A DNA stretch of 45,738 nucleotides from assembly GCA_944383695.1 (NCBI GenBank), contig CALWQP010000024.1:1-45738 (forward strand), in the 5' to 3' direction. Numbering within the stretch: the first letter of the stretch is position 1; each line of letters opens with the position of its first letter. Below, piece after piece: positions 16,214-25,395 of this stretch. Under the pieces are notes generated by a model. It worked only from the letters and a program-made list of their open reading frames with translations, was not told the DNA's origin and did not search any database. Origin of the DNA: an uncultured Mediterraneibacter sp. Lineage in GTDB: Bacteria > Bacillota > Clostridia > Lachnospirales > Lachnospiraceae. The translations under genes and the position numbers were made by a program.

Positions 16214-18924
16214 TTTCTATCCCTTCCTTCTAGTCTTTTTCGATGTAGTTTTATCTGATATGCCGCCAGAAAAATCACGTATCCTGCCGCAGCTAAAATG
16301 CTGACAAGGATGCCGGCGGTTTTTCCGGGCGGAGAAAAACGGATTTCAATCTCGTGCGTTCCTTCAGTCAGAACCGTCCCGGCAAATGCCTCGTTGACGG
16401 TTATGATTTCTGACGGCTGTCCGTCTACAAGGATTTCCAGTCCGTTCTGTGCCGGAATGGATGTGGCAAGGCAGCCCTCCTGGTCGGCGGTCACCGTTCC
16501 TGATAAAACAGTATGAAATCTTCCTGATGATCCTGTGCCTGATGCTCCGGGTGTCCCGGATGACAGGGTCAGAGGGGTGTAGTCTTTTGCAGTCAGGAGA
16601 CTCTGGTCATAAAGATGCCACTGGACGTCAGATATCATGTAATGTCCTTTCGACAATGTAATGGAAAGGTCTGTGATCCCCTCATCTGAGCCGGGAGAAA
16701 ATTGATAGTTAAAATGGTTATTTCTGTTCGGATAAGGGGCAAACCGCCCGGAAAGTTTATTCCGTATTCCATTGATGTCAATGACTACGGCATCCATGGA
16801 CTGGTTTTTCAGCTGAAAACCGAGCAGAAGGATGCTGCCGGGCTGTGGATTGGTTATGTTCAGATCTATGGTGCAGGTCTTTTCTGCGGTAATCTCCCAG
16901 GTGTCTTCTGATCGGCGGATTTCCACTCCGTCCGGGAGCGTGGGGGAGGAGAATTCCGGTGTGTACTGCTTCATATATTGCCCGAAATCAGAGGCTTCCA
17001 TTCCGGCGGTCCCGTGGGATGCATCTTCATCCGGGAGATCCGCCACCGTTTTCCGTGTTATCACATCCAGCTTATCCAGAGGCTCCATCTGCTCAAACAT
17101 CTCCTGTGTGACAATGTCTTTTGTGAAATACACAGATGGAAGGACGTTTTTGTTTTCTGCGATAACGCTGCCGCCGGACTGACAGATGACCTCATAGCCC
17201 GCGGGGACTGCGTCTGCTGCTGTCTCCAGATACCGGGCGCCCAGCAGATGCAGCATGAATGGGTTATCTGAAGTCAGCAGCGCCACGCGGTTGTTGATCC
17301 GTATGGGCGTCAGCAGGGTATCATAGTACAGATCCGCATATGCCTGGCCGGTCACTGAAGAATACATGGTGCTTCGCGTCATCCCGGTTTTCGGAAGTGC
17401 ATTGCTGCTGATAAGAGGGCTGAGGAGGCTGTCAAAATGATAGAGTGGATCCATTTTGACCGTCTCCAGTTCCTCTGAAGTCAATACAGGAGCAATATCC
17501 GAACGGCCCACCCAGTCTTCTGTCCCTGCTGTGGTGAGAGCCATTCCCACAGGAGCGGCGAGGAGCAGAAGAACGAGAGCGGAGCGGCCTGCGGAACTGA
17601 CGGCTGCTGCTGCGATTCCCTGATACTCATCGGGACGATGAGGGCGGCGGGAAGGCCATGGGCGCGTTCTCTTTCTGTAAATGAGCACGAGGGCGAAGAG
17701 GAGCACTGCCTCTGCCATGATCCATGGGAACTGTTCCTGACTGAACCAGAGCAGTCCGACAGGGAAGATTACCGCAAAAGGGAAGAGCGGCAGCGTGATG
17801 CCGGATAAATTTCCGGCGCCTGAGATCTTAGAGCCGCCTGCTGCAGCGAAACTTGTACCGCCTGCTGTACCAGCTGCTGGACTGCCGGCCGCACTCGCCG
17901 GGGCGAGGACTCCGGCATCCCGCAGATAGCGGACACAGTGCAGGATGACCAGCGGCATAAAAGGAATCAGGATTTTCGGGCGCGCATAAAGTGTGCCGTT
18001 CAGCAGCCATGAGAATGCGCCGAACAGCCCGAACAACAAAAACAGAAGGCTGTCCATGCGGAATTTTTTCTGTGTCAGCCCTGCGAGAATGGCATACAGG
18101 CACACAAAGGTCAGCCCCATCCCATATTCGTTGAACAGCAGGTTATTCAGCGCCGGATTGGGGGCGAACAGTTCCAGAAGCGACAGGAAGGTGAGCCCGC
18201 TGCCGCCTCTTCCGTGTTCCAGAAGGACGAGCGCCGTGGGGATCAGCAGAGCAGCCGACAGCCCGGCGGCGGTCAGGGCGCAGGGCACATATTTCTTCAG
18301 GAAAGAATGTTTCCAGAAGTCTTTGCCCTCCCGGCGGAACCAATACCAGCCCACAGCGGCAAATGCAGAGATGGCAAAGTAGAAGCTGCTCAGACAGATC
18401 AGGCACATACAGAGCGGCAGCCACCGGAAACGCTTTTTTCTGACACACAATAATGCAAGAAACAGAAAAGGCAGATAATTGACGAACATGACCTGCCGGT
18501 GCATATGGAAAAGACAGCCCGCGGTCATGAACAGCACGCTCCCTGTAAAGGCAGGGACAGGCGGCATCTCTTCGCTGCGCAGCCAGACATAGCAGAGGAG
18601 GACTGAGGCAAGATACACGGTCAGCATGTAACAGATAAGGATATTGACCATGGGAACCTGTGGCAGCAGGCAGCCGATCAGGATGTCCGGGCGCAGGAAT
18701 CCGTAATAAGCGAACTGGTAGCCGTTGCTGCCGCCGCCCAGACCGATCCAGGACGGCAGAAGAGAGTGCTGCTCCAGGCATGCGCCGCGAATCGTCTCAG
18801 CGAGTGCTGCGTGCTGGCTCAGCCAGTCTGTATGGGAACCGAAGACAGCGCCCTCCGGCACGATCGCGGCGATCAGTATGAAAAAAAGAAAAATAAGAGT
18901 TACAGGGTATATCCACTTTTTCAT
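16210..18924 (-). CDS. YfhO-family GT-C-type membrane glycosyltransferase
   Basis: 904 residues from the ATG at 18924 (AAAGGAG 12 bases upstream; a TTG at 18945 is less likely). About 12-14 membrane helices in the first ~470 residues, with the YfhO-type external loop after helix 1 (GSHTDWLSQHAALAETIR, carrying D and the H-A-A region), then a large extracytoplasmic beta-rich domain and a last helix before a basic tail (KLHRKRLEGRDRK). Bacillus YfhO is needed to glycosylate lipoteichoic acid. With GtrA- and GtrB-like partners in coupled order this forms a complete three-part system: make, flip and transfer a lipid-linked sugar. Odd: an Ala/Gly/Ser-rich low-complexity insert (about residues 340-375). 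Confidence 0.88.
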   Translation of the reverse strand: MKKWIYPVTLIFLFFILIAAIVPEGAVFGSHTDWLSQHAALAETIRGACLEQHSLLPSWIGLGGGSNGYQFAYYGFLRPDILIGCLLPQVPMVNILICYMLTVYLASVLLCYVWLRSEEMPPVPAFTGSVLFMTAGCLFHMHRQVMFVNYLPFLFLALLCVRKKRFRWLPLCMCLICLSSFYFAISAFAAVGWYWFRREGKDFWKHSFLKKYVPCALTAAGLSAALLIPTALVLLEHGRGGSGLTFLSLLELFAPNPALNNLLFNEYGMGLTFVCLYAILAGLTQKKFRMDSLLFLLFGLFGAFSWLLNGTLYARPKILIPFMPLVILHCVRYLRDAGVLAPASAAGSPAAGTAGGTSFAAAGGSKISGAGNLSGITLPLFPFAVIFPVGLLWFSQEQFPWIMAEAVLLFALVLIYRKRTRPWPSRRPHRPDEYQGIAAAAVSSAGRSALVLLLLAAPVGMALTTAGTEDWVGRSDIAPVLTSEELETVKMDPLYHFDSLLSPLISSNALPKTGMTRSTMYSSVTGQAYADLYYDTLLTPIRINNRVALLTSDNPFMLHLLGARYLETAADAVPAGYEVICQSGGSVIAENKNVLPSVYFTKDIVTQEMFEQMEPLDKLDVITRKTVADLPDEDASHGTAGMEASDFGQYMKQYTPEFSSPTLPDGVEIRRSEDTWEITAEKTCTIDLNITNPQPGSILLLGFQLKNQSMDAVVIDINGIRNKLSGRFAPYPNRNNHFNYQFSPGSDEGITDLSITLSKGHYMISDVQWHLYDQSLLTAKDYTPLTLSSGTPGASGTGSSGRFHTVLSGTVTADQEGCLATSIPAQNGLEILVDGQPSEIITVNEAFAGTVLTEGTHEIEIRFSPPGKTAGILVSILAAAGYVIFLAAYQIKLHRKRLEGRDRK

Positions 18925-19127
18925 AGCAGCTTCTGCTCCTTTCAACAGCTATTAGGATAGTGCAGATTCCTTAAAAAATACCCGAAGAGAATCTAAAGAT
19001 TTCTTAAGAAAACATAAATATAGCGTGTTTTCTGTCAAACGTACACAATAGAGGGGGGGTAATTATCAGAAAATACAATAAAATTAAAATAATAATAAAT
19101 TTATTTAAAATATAATTTAAAAATGTG

Positions 19128-19156
19128 TTGACAAAAAGAGGCGTCAGTGATATTAT
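19128..19156 (+). promoter_or_regulatory. Near-consensus sigma-A promoter for a transcript without a clear gene
   Basis: TTGACA (19128-19133), exactly 17 bp, TATTAT (19151-19156). Start of transcription expected near 19163. One of the best promoters in the window, yet no gene longer than 32 codons follows before the terminator at 19875. Confidence 0.75.
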
Positions 19157-19278
19157 AAAACCATCCAAAAGAGATTAAGAAAAAATCTCAAGAGGATATT
19201 TATCTAAGAGAACAGAGATTGAATCGTTGATCAGTTGTTCGATTAGGTTAAAAATAAAATCAGCAGGAGGTAAGTCCC

Positions 19279-19377
19279 ATGGACAGTATAGTTTCAGTTG
19301 ATCATCAATATGTCAGTGGTACGGCAAATGTAAGTTCCTGTGATGAAAGAGACCTTTGCTGGAGAGAAGATCAATAA
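19279..19377 (+). CDS. Small reading frame with strong ribosome site, possibly a broken gene
   Basis: 32 codons (begins MDSIVSVDHQYVSGTANVS, ends CWREDQ) with AGGAGG eight bases before the ATG. After its TAA (19375-19377) the same frame stays open for a further 43 codons to 19509, which suggests either a nonsense-mutated gene of about 76 codons or chance. The ATG sits in the loop of a GTCC/GGAC hairpin. No family is recognised. Confidence 0.35.
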   Translation: MDSIVSVDHQYVSGTANVSSCDERDLCWREDQ

Positions 19378-19874
19378 TCCGGAAATAAACAGGATGAAAA
19401 GAATAGATCGGAGAGTTCGTTAATCCGGATGAAAATCTACCAAGATTTGACATTTGCAGACGTATTGAATATAGATGCCACATATAGCAGAATTTCGAAA
19501 GATGTGTAAAGAAACATTGAGTAGAATGTCATTTTTATAGAAAAGGCCCACAGTTATAGAAGTAATAATTCAGTAAGCGGTTGGAATATCGATGAACGGT
19601 ACTGCTTCAGCTGAACGATTATAGGATGAATAACTCAGGAGACCTTTCAAATATAAAGTGATACCCAAAGCGTAAACGAAAGTGAGGCGCACAAGGGATG
19701 CTGTTATGAACCTCAATTTGTTATTGAAGGAGGGAAGATTTAATAAGCAGGTCTTAATAAATCGACCGAAGATCAAATAACAGATGGCAGAGGTCTTTGC
19801 AGGAACAAAAATCTAAGCATTGCCTCCGATTTTAAAAATATAAAAGAAAAATGAAAAAATTAAATAAAATATAA

Positions 19875-19911
19875 AATGCGTCTTCAATGTCAATTGAGGA
19901 TGCATTTTTTT
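19875..19911 (+). terminator. Strong rho-independent terminator
   Basis: A 13-bp stem (19875-19887 with 19894-19906, two G-U pairs), 6-nt loop and a run of T. It ends the transcript from the promoter at 19128; a new promoter overlaps its T-run. Confidence 0.85.
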
Positions 19912-19938
19912 GACATTGAAGGTTGCATATGATAAACT
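19910..19938 (+). promoter_or_regulatory. Promoter of the TPR/ATPase gene
   Basis: TTGACA (19910-19915), 17-bp spacer, TAAACT (19933-19938), starting in the T-run of the preceding terminator. Confidence 0.65.
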
Positions 19939-20023
19939 ATTGAAAGAATATCGGCTTGTACCCGGAGGGGACAGGAAGATAAATACTGACCGATGAAATA
20001 TCATTTTCGACGAGGTGAATGCG

Positions 20024-23000
20024 GTGGATAAGTATGATTATAAAGTAAAGACCGAACAGATGCTCGAACTTATGGAGGACGGTGCATATTGGCAGGCAGC
20101 GGAGATCGCGGATACGATCGACTGGAAGAGAGTCCGCAACACAGGGATGCTGGCAAATGTCAGTGAAATCTATGAAAAGAATAAAGAGTATCAGAAGGGT
20201 TATGATATACTGAGTCTTGCTTACCGCCACGCGGAGGGCAGCCGGAAGATCATCAGCCGTCTGTGTACTCTTGCCCTGAAGACAGGGAATGTGGACGAAG
20301 CAATCGATTATTATGATGATTTTATACAGACAGCTCCGAAAGATCCGAATCAGTATATCCTGAGATATCAGATCCTCCGTGCACAGAGAGCCCCGGTCGA
20401 ACAGCAGATCGAAGCTCTTGAAGAGTACAAGAAGTCTGAGTATATTGAAGAGTGGGCATATGAATTGGCGCAGCTGTACCAGGAGGCCGGGATGACGGCT
20501 GAGTGCCTGGAAGAGTGTGATGATCTGATCCTCTGGTTCAGCGAAGGGCAGTATGTGTATAAAGCAATGGAACTGAAGATGCAGTACAAGCCTCTGACGC
20601 CGTCCCAGCAGGAGAAATATGACCGCAGGTATGAAAAGCTTTCTGCGGAAACAGAAGAAATGCCGGATGTCATTTCCTATGCTGAGGCGAAGAATGAGGC
20701 TCAGGATACGTCAGATGACAGTGATGGAGAAGATGCCGCAGACAGAGAAGCAGTCGAAGCTGAGATCCGTGTGGATGAGGACGCGACCGCGCAGGAAGCA
20801 GCGTCTGATGGCGAAAATGTGGACGCAGACGCTACGGCGGAGGAAAAGCCAAAGAAAAAAATCGGGGATACAATGCCTCTTGGTGAAGCCTTGAGGAAGC
20901 TGCTCGGTCCGGAGAGAGAAGGCGCGACAAGCGAACAGGTAGACGAAGAAGAACCTGAACTGGACGATCTTGCGGACGCGATCGGCGAGATTGAGTCTGT
21001 GGCGGATCTGGATATTGTTGCCCAGATTGCGGATGAGAAAATGAAAGCGGCTGCGGCGGCTGGTGAGATGACAGAGATCACACCGGAGAAGCTTGGTGTC
21101 GAGGAGGCACAGGAGATCGAGCTTGCAGATGCGGAAGATCTGTTGGTGGACGAGGAAGATATGGCAGAGCAGAGCGCAGAAGAGGATGGCGCAGAGGATA
21201 TTATAGAGCGTGATGTGGAAGATAGAAAAGATACACGGTCAGTTGATGAGCAGATTACAGGGCAGATGAGCCTTGAAGATATTCTATCCGGTTGGGAGGG
21301 AGCGCCGGAAGAAGCAGAAGAATCAGACGAGGATCTGTTTGAGGAAGATGCGGAAGAATCAGATGAGGATCTGCTTGAAGAAGATGCGGAAGAATCAGAT
21401 GAGGGTCTGCTTGAGGAAGATGCGGAAGAATCAGATGAGGGTCTGCTTGAGGAAGATGCGGAAGAATCAGATGAGAATCTGCTCGAGGAAGACGCGGAAG
21501 AAGTATCAGATGATGTGACAGAAGGGGAAGTGACAGGGGTTAAGATGGAGACAAAGAAGACAACCGAACCGATTCTGCCGCCGGATATCCAGCGGATGAT
21601 CGATGAAATCGAAGGTGTGATTCCGCCGGAAGAAGAGAAACCGGCGAAGTCGGCTAAGAAGACATTGGAAAGAAAGCCGGAGGAGCCTCGTGAAAATATG
21701 GGTGAGGTCACTGAATCACTCCGCATAGACGATGATGACTTCGATTTTGATGAGGATGAAGAGTTCGAGGATGTAGAAGATTACTTTGATGAGGATGAAG
21801 AACTCGGGGATGCGGAAGATTATTTCGATGAGGATGAAGAACTCGGGGATGCGGAAGATTATTTCGACGAGGATGAAGAACTCGGGGATGCGGAAGATTA
21901 TTTCGACGAGGATGAAGAACTCGGGGATGCTGAAGAGTACTTCGATGAGGATGAACTATTAGAGGCAGATGCGGAAATCCCTGAAGAAAAGGAAGGATTT
22001 GCGGATGATGAGGAAGAATATCTCGGTGAAAGTGAAGACCTTGAGGTCGAGGCGCCGGATATCGATGCGGAATTCCGTGTGAATCCGGAACACGCAGACC
22101 AGGAGGATGACCGAGAAATCCCGGATGACGATGATGATGACATGGATATCCTCTCAGCTACAACGCCTCTGAGCCGCAAAGAGACGGCGAAGATGATTGC
22201 TACGGGCAAGACGGCGCCTCTGCCGCTGGATGAGATATCGGAAGCATTGTCCATGTCTGATACCGGATTTATCGTACATGGCCGTTATGACCTGGAGATG
22301 CAGAGTGGGATTGGGACTAGGGCAGGCCTTACAGAAGAGCAGAAGAAGCTGTTTTCCTATTTCGTGCCTGTACGCGGGATGAGCGAACAGCTGGTAGACG
22401 TACTGGAGCAGGATAAGAACTGTACGAACAGAAAGGGCACATCAAAGTCTGGAAACCTGCTCATAATCGGAAGCAAAGGAAGCGGAAAGACAGTGCTTGC
22501 CGTGGATGTGGTAAAGGCAATCCAGAAGCAGCGCAATATTAAGCAGGGCAAGGTGGCGATTATTACAGGCGATTCCCTCAATAAGAAGAAGATCAGCGAT
22601 ATTTTTGACAAGCTGTACGGCGGCGCGCTGATCATTGAGAAGGCGGGGAAAATGAACGAAAAAACAGTTGCCCGGCTGAATAAGGCGATGGAGAGGGATA
22701 CCGGAGAACTGCTGATCGTTCTTGAGGAACAGAGAAAGCCGCTTGACCGCCTCTTATCTTCAAACCGCGAGTTCAGGAGAAAGTTCACCTCCCGCCTGGA
22801 GATACCGATCTTTATCAATGACGAGCTTGTTACCTTCGGTCAGACGTATGCACAGGAAAACGGATACCGCATTGATGAGATGGGGATTCTGGCCCTGTAC
22901 AGCAGGATTGATTCACTACAGAGAGAGGACCATGCGGTCACTGTTGCAGAGGTGAAGGAAATCATGGACGAGGCGATCCGGCATTCGCAGACGGCGTCAG

Positions 23001-23086
23001 CAAAAAAGCTGATGAAGCGCGTGTTTGGTAAGAACACAGACGAGGCGGACAGAATCATTCTTTCAGAGAAAGATTTCAATATCTAA
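20024..23086 (+). CDS. TPR protein with acidic repeat arrays and C-terminal P-loop ATPase domain
   Basis: About 1020 residues. The GTG at 20024 is chosen because GAGG lies eight bases upstream; the GTG at 20015 overlaps that site. Layout: N-terminal TPR-like helices (about 1-210); a long, very acidic disordered middle (about 215-740) with two different tandem arrays; and an AAA+-like domain (about 760-1020) with Walker A GSKGSGKT near residue 815, a Walker-B-like GALIIEKAG and a sensor-like LLIVLEEQ. No membrane segment or signal peptide, so cytosolic. The function is not known; the architecture suggests an assembly or scaffold ATPase. It is followed by its own terminator and then glgB, a link that is positional only. 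Confidence 0.8.
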   Translation: MDKYDYKVKTEQMLELMEDGAYWQAAEIADTIDWKRVRNTGMLANVSEIYEKNKEYQKGYDILSLAYRHAEGSRKIISRLCTLALKTGNVDEAIDYYDDFIQTAPKDPNQYILRYQILRAQRAPVEQQIEALEEYKKSEYIEEWAYELAQLYQEAGMTAECLEECDDLILWFSEGQYVYKAMELKMQYKPLTPSQQEKYDRRYEKLSAETEEMPDVISYAEAKNEAQDTSDDSDGEDAADREAVEAEIRVDEDATAQEAASDGENVDADATAEEKPKKKIGDTMPLGEALRKLLGPEREGATSEQVDEEEPELDDLADAIGEIESVADLDIVAQIADEKMKAAAAAGEMTEITPEKLGVEEAQEIELADAEDLLVDEEDMAEQSAEEDGAEDIIERDVEDRKDTRSVDEQITGQMSLEDILSGWEGAPEEAEESDEDLFEEDAEESDEDLLEEDAEESDEGLLEEDAEESDEGLLEEDAEESDENLLEEDAEEVSDDVTEGEVTGVKMETKKTTEPILPPDIQRMIDEIEGVIPPEEEKPAKSAKKTLERKPEEPRENMGEVTESLRIDDDDFDFDEDEEFEDVEDYFDEDEELGDAEDYFDEDEELGDAEDYFDEDEELGDAEDYFDEDEELGDAEEYFDEDELLEADAEIPEEKEGFADDEEEYLGESEDLEVEAPDIDAEFRVNPEHADQEDDREIPDDDDDDMDILSATTPLSRKETAKMIATGKTAPLPLDEISEALSMSDTGFIVHGRYDLEMQSGIGTRAGLTEEQKKLFSYFVPVRGMSEQLVDVLEQDKNCTNRKGTSKSGNLLIIGSKGSGKTVLAVDVVKAIQKQRNIKQGKVAIITGDSLNKKKISDIFDKLYGGALIIEKAGKMNEKTVARLNKAMERDTGELLIVLEEQRKPLDRLLSSNREFRRKFTSRLEIPIFINDELVTFGQTYAQENGYRIDEMGILALYSRIDSLQREDHAVTVAEVKEIMDEAIRHSQTASAKKLMKRVFGKNTDEADRIILSEKDFNI
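21312..21497 (+). repeat. Tandem 36-bp coding repeat array
   Basis: About five copies of a 12-residue acidic unit (ESDEDLLEEDAE and close variants, one with F for L, two with G, one with N). The high DNA identity between copies points to recent expansion by slippage or unequal exchange. Confidence 0.85.
21767..21965 (+). repeat. Second tandem coding repeat array, 39 bp unit
   Basis: About five copies of a 13-residue acidic unit (DYFDEDEELGDAE), the inner ones nearly identical in DNA. It differs in length and sequence from the first array in the same gene. Copy number is likely to vary between strains. Confidence 0.85.
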
Positions 23087-23114
23087 CAGTATTTGACAAG
23101 CCATATACCAAGGG

Positions 23115-23168
23115 CCGGCGTGTCTGGCGAAAGGCTGTAAGAAGCTTTTCACAGGACGCCGGTCTTTT
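23115..23168 (+). terminator. Terminator of the TPR/ATPase gene
   Basis: CCGGCGT (23115-23121) pairs with ACGCCGG (23156-23162), with an inner CTGT/ACAG stem, followed by TCTTTTT. Confidence 0.75.
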
Positions 23169-23266
23169 TCTGTCTATTTTCCTTAAAGGCCTGGTTTTCC
23201 CTTTCTTTTTTTGTGACGTTAAAGTATAATATGGGTAAACAAAAATTGAGCGGCGAGGTGGCTTTA

Positions 23267-25192
23267 ATGAAGAAGGGAAAAAGCACAAAGAAAAGGGTAC
23301 AGCCTTATGAAATCGGTGAGCTTGATCAATATCTTTTCGGTCAGGGAAACCATTATGAAATCTATCAGAAGATGGGGGCCCATAAAGTAACTTGTAATGG
23401 GGAAGAAGGAGTGTATTTTGCGGTCTGGGCGCCCCATGCGCGCAGAGTTGCGGTGATAGGTGATTTCAATGAATGGGATTTTGAGGCCAATTATATGGAG
23501 CGGCAGGAGCCTCTTGGCATCTACACCTGTTTCGTTCCAGGCGTAAAAGAAGGAGAACTCTATAAATTCTGTATTGAGACGGAGCAGGGGAAACGCATAT
23601 TTAAGGCAGACCCATTTGCGAATTATGCGGAATTAAGACCGGGGACTGCTTCCCGAGTGACGGATATTTCCCATCTGAAATGGACAGACGACGCATGGAT
23701 GAAGGCGCGTGAGACGTGGGATCACAAGGAGCATCCCATGTCGATTTATGAGGTGCATCTGGGGTCCTGGATGCGTCACCCGGGCAGAGAGGACGAAGGA
23801 TTCTACACATACCGAGAGTTTGCGGATGCGATCGTGAAGTACGTAAAAGATATGGGGTATACCCATGTGGAACTGATGGGCATGGCGGAACATCCCTTTG
23901 ACGGTTCATGGGGGTATCAGGTGACCGGGTATTATGCGCCTACCTCAAGGTATGGAACGCCGGAAGATTTTGCATATATGATCAATCATTTGCACAGGAA
24001 CAATATCGGCGTGATTCTTGACTGGGTGCCCGCGCATTTCCCGAGAGATGCACACGGACTGGCTGATTTTGACGGCACGCCCACATTTGAGTATGCGGAT
24101 CCGAGAAAAGGAGAGCATCCGGACTGGGGAACGAAGATTTTTGACTATGGCAAGCCGGAGGTGAAGAATTTCCTTATTGCAAATGCGCTGTTTTGGATCG
24201 AGCATTTCCATGTGGACGGGCTTCGCGTGGACGCGGTGGCGTCTATGCTGTATCTGGATTACGGCAAGCAGGACGGACAGTGGATTGCCAATAAATACGG
24301 CGGAAATGAGAACCTGGAGGCCATCGAGTTCTTCAAACATCTGAATTCTGTTGTCCTTGGCAGGAATAAGGGCGCTGTCATGATCGCGGAAGAATCTACC
24401 GCATGGCCAAAGGTGACCGGGACTCCGGAGGATGACGGCCTTGGGTTCAGCCTGAAATGGAATATGGGGTGGATGCATGATTTTACCGAATATATGAAGC
24501 TGGATCCGTATTTCAGAAAGAATGCGCACAATATGATGACATTTGCCATGTCATATGCATACAGCGAGAATTATATTCTCGTATTGTCTCATGATGAAGT
24601 CGTACACCTGAAATGCTCGATGCTCAATAAGATGCCGGGGCTGGGATTTGACAAATATGCGAATCTGAAAGCCGCGTATGCATTTATGACAGGGCATCCG
24701 GGAAAGAAACTTCTTTTTATGGGACAGGAGTTTGCGCAGCTCAGGGAGTGGAGCGAGGAGAGAGAACTCGACTGGTTTCTTCTGGCTGAGCCGGAACATC
24801 AGGCGATCCGGAACTGGTATCGCGACCTTCTTCATCTCTACAAGAAAAATAAAGCGATGTATGAAATGGATTCCGATCCCGCAGGCTTCCAGTGGATCAA
24901 TGCGGATGACTGTTTCCGCAGCATTTACAGCTTTATGAGGCATTCCAGGGATGGCAAGAAGAACCTCCTCTTCGTGTGCAATTTCACGCCTGTGGAACGG
25001 CCGGATTACCGCGTAGGCGTTCCGAAACGGAAACAGCTTAAGCTGGTGCTCAACAGCGATGATGAGAAATATGGCGGAAAAGGCGGGGATAGACCGCTGA
25101 TCTATAAACCGGTGAAACAGGAATGCGACGGTCAGAAATATTCCATTGCATATCCGCTTCCGGCGTACGGAGTAGCTGTATTTGAGTGTTGA
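23267..25192 (+). CDS. glgB: 1,4-alpha-glucan branching enzyme (GH13)
   Basis: 641 residues from the ATG at 23267 (GAGGTGG upstream). It makes alpha-1,6 branches in glycogen. An N-terminal CBM48 domain (about 45-135, YFAVWAPHARRVAVIGDFNEW) is followed by the GH13 barrel: region I DWVPAHFP, region II DGLRVDAVAS with nucleophile D322, region III IAEEST with the acid at Glu375/376, region IV LSHDEVVH with D443, then the C-terminal all-beta domain. All catalytic residues are present and length is normal. Other glycogen genes are not adjacent. A candidate -10 TATAAT lies near 23226, and a terminator follows. Confidence 0.96.
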   Translation: MKKGKSTKKRVQPYEIGELDQYLFGQGNHYEIYQKMGAHKVTCNGEEGVYFAVWAPHARRVAVIGDFNEWDFEANYMERQEPLGIYTCFVPGVKEGELYKFCIETEQGKRIFKADPFANYAELRPGTASRVTDISHLKWTDDAWMKARETWDHKEHPMSIYEVHLGSWMRHPGREDEGFYTYREFADAIVKYVKDMGYTHVELMGMAEHPFDGSWGYQVTGYYAPTSRYGTPEDFAYMINHLHRNNIGVILDWVPAHFPRDAHGLADFDGTPTFEYADPRKGEHPDWGTKIFDYGKPEVKNFLIANALFWIEHFHVDGLRVDAVASMLYLDYGKQDGQWIANKYGGNENLEAIEFFKHLNSVVLGRNKGAVMIAEESTAWPKVTGTPEDDGLGFSLKWNMGWMHDFTEYMKLDPYFRKNAHNMMTFAMSYAYSENYILVLSHDEVVHLKCSMLNKMPGLGFDKYANLKAAYAFMTGHPGKKLLFMGQEFAQLREWSEERELDWFLLAEPEHQAIRNWYRDLLHLYKKNKAMYEMDSDPAGFQWINADDCFRSIYSFMRHSRDGKKNLLFVCNFTPVERPDYRVGVPKRKQLKLVLNSDDEKYGGKGGDRPLIYKPVKQECDGQKYSIAYPLPAYGVAVFEC

Positions 25193-25214
25193 TCATAAAA
25201 AGATCAGAATCTGT

Positions 25215-25254
25215 AATGGGTCAGATACCTTAGTTGAGGGACCTGCCCCATTTT
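25215..25254 (+). terminator. Terminator of glgB
   Basis: AATGGGTCAG and CTGCCCCATT form a 9-10 bp stem with one mismatch, followed by a short T-run. Confidence 0.6.
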
Positions 25255-25281
25255 GGTGGAGATGTATAAAAATAATACGTA

Positions 25282-25310
25282 TTTACAAAATATAATCGGA
25301 AAGTTATATA
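25282..25310 (+). promoter_or_regulatory. Promoter of hppA
   Basis: TTTACA (25282-25287), 17 bp, TATATA (25305-25310). A second TATAAT near 25330 may be an alternative -10. Confidence 0.5.
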
Positions 25311-25395
25311 AAAAATCATAAATTAATGATATAATATATCTTGTACACATAAAATTTTGTATTCTTATATTAAAAGGAATGGAGGAGTGATTGGA

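Larger units (their letters stand above)
19163..19911 (+). ncRNA. Candidate large structured RNA (or decayed gene), about 750 nt
   Basis: This stretch is bounded by a near-consensus promoter and a strong terminator, in a region otherwise dense in genes. Local helices seen: GAGATT/AATCTC (19171-19189), AATCG/CGATT (near 19222-19244), AAGCGGT/ACTGCTT (about 19576-19607), a GAAA-capped hairpin inside GCG...CGC (about 19670-19691), CCT-CAAT/ATTG-AGG (about 19711-19730) and GCAGA/TTTGC (about 19787-19800). It is purine-rich with short loops. This would fit the class of large ornate RNAs (ROOL, GOLLD, OLE types), but I cannot match it to one. A 32-codon reading frame lies inside. A decayed protein gene is the main alternative. 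Confidence 0.4.

Noticed and set aside
20701-21726. 341-codon serine-rich minus-strand frame
   Set aside because: It is the antisense shadow of the acidic repeat region; no ribosome site, and composition is explained by the GAT/GAA codons on the other strand.
21312-21965. CRISPR-like repeats
   Set aside because: The repeats are contiguous, in frame and coding, with no spacers.
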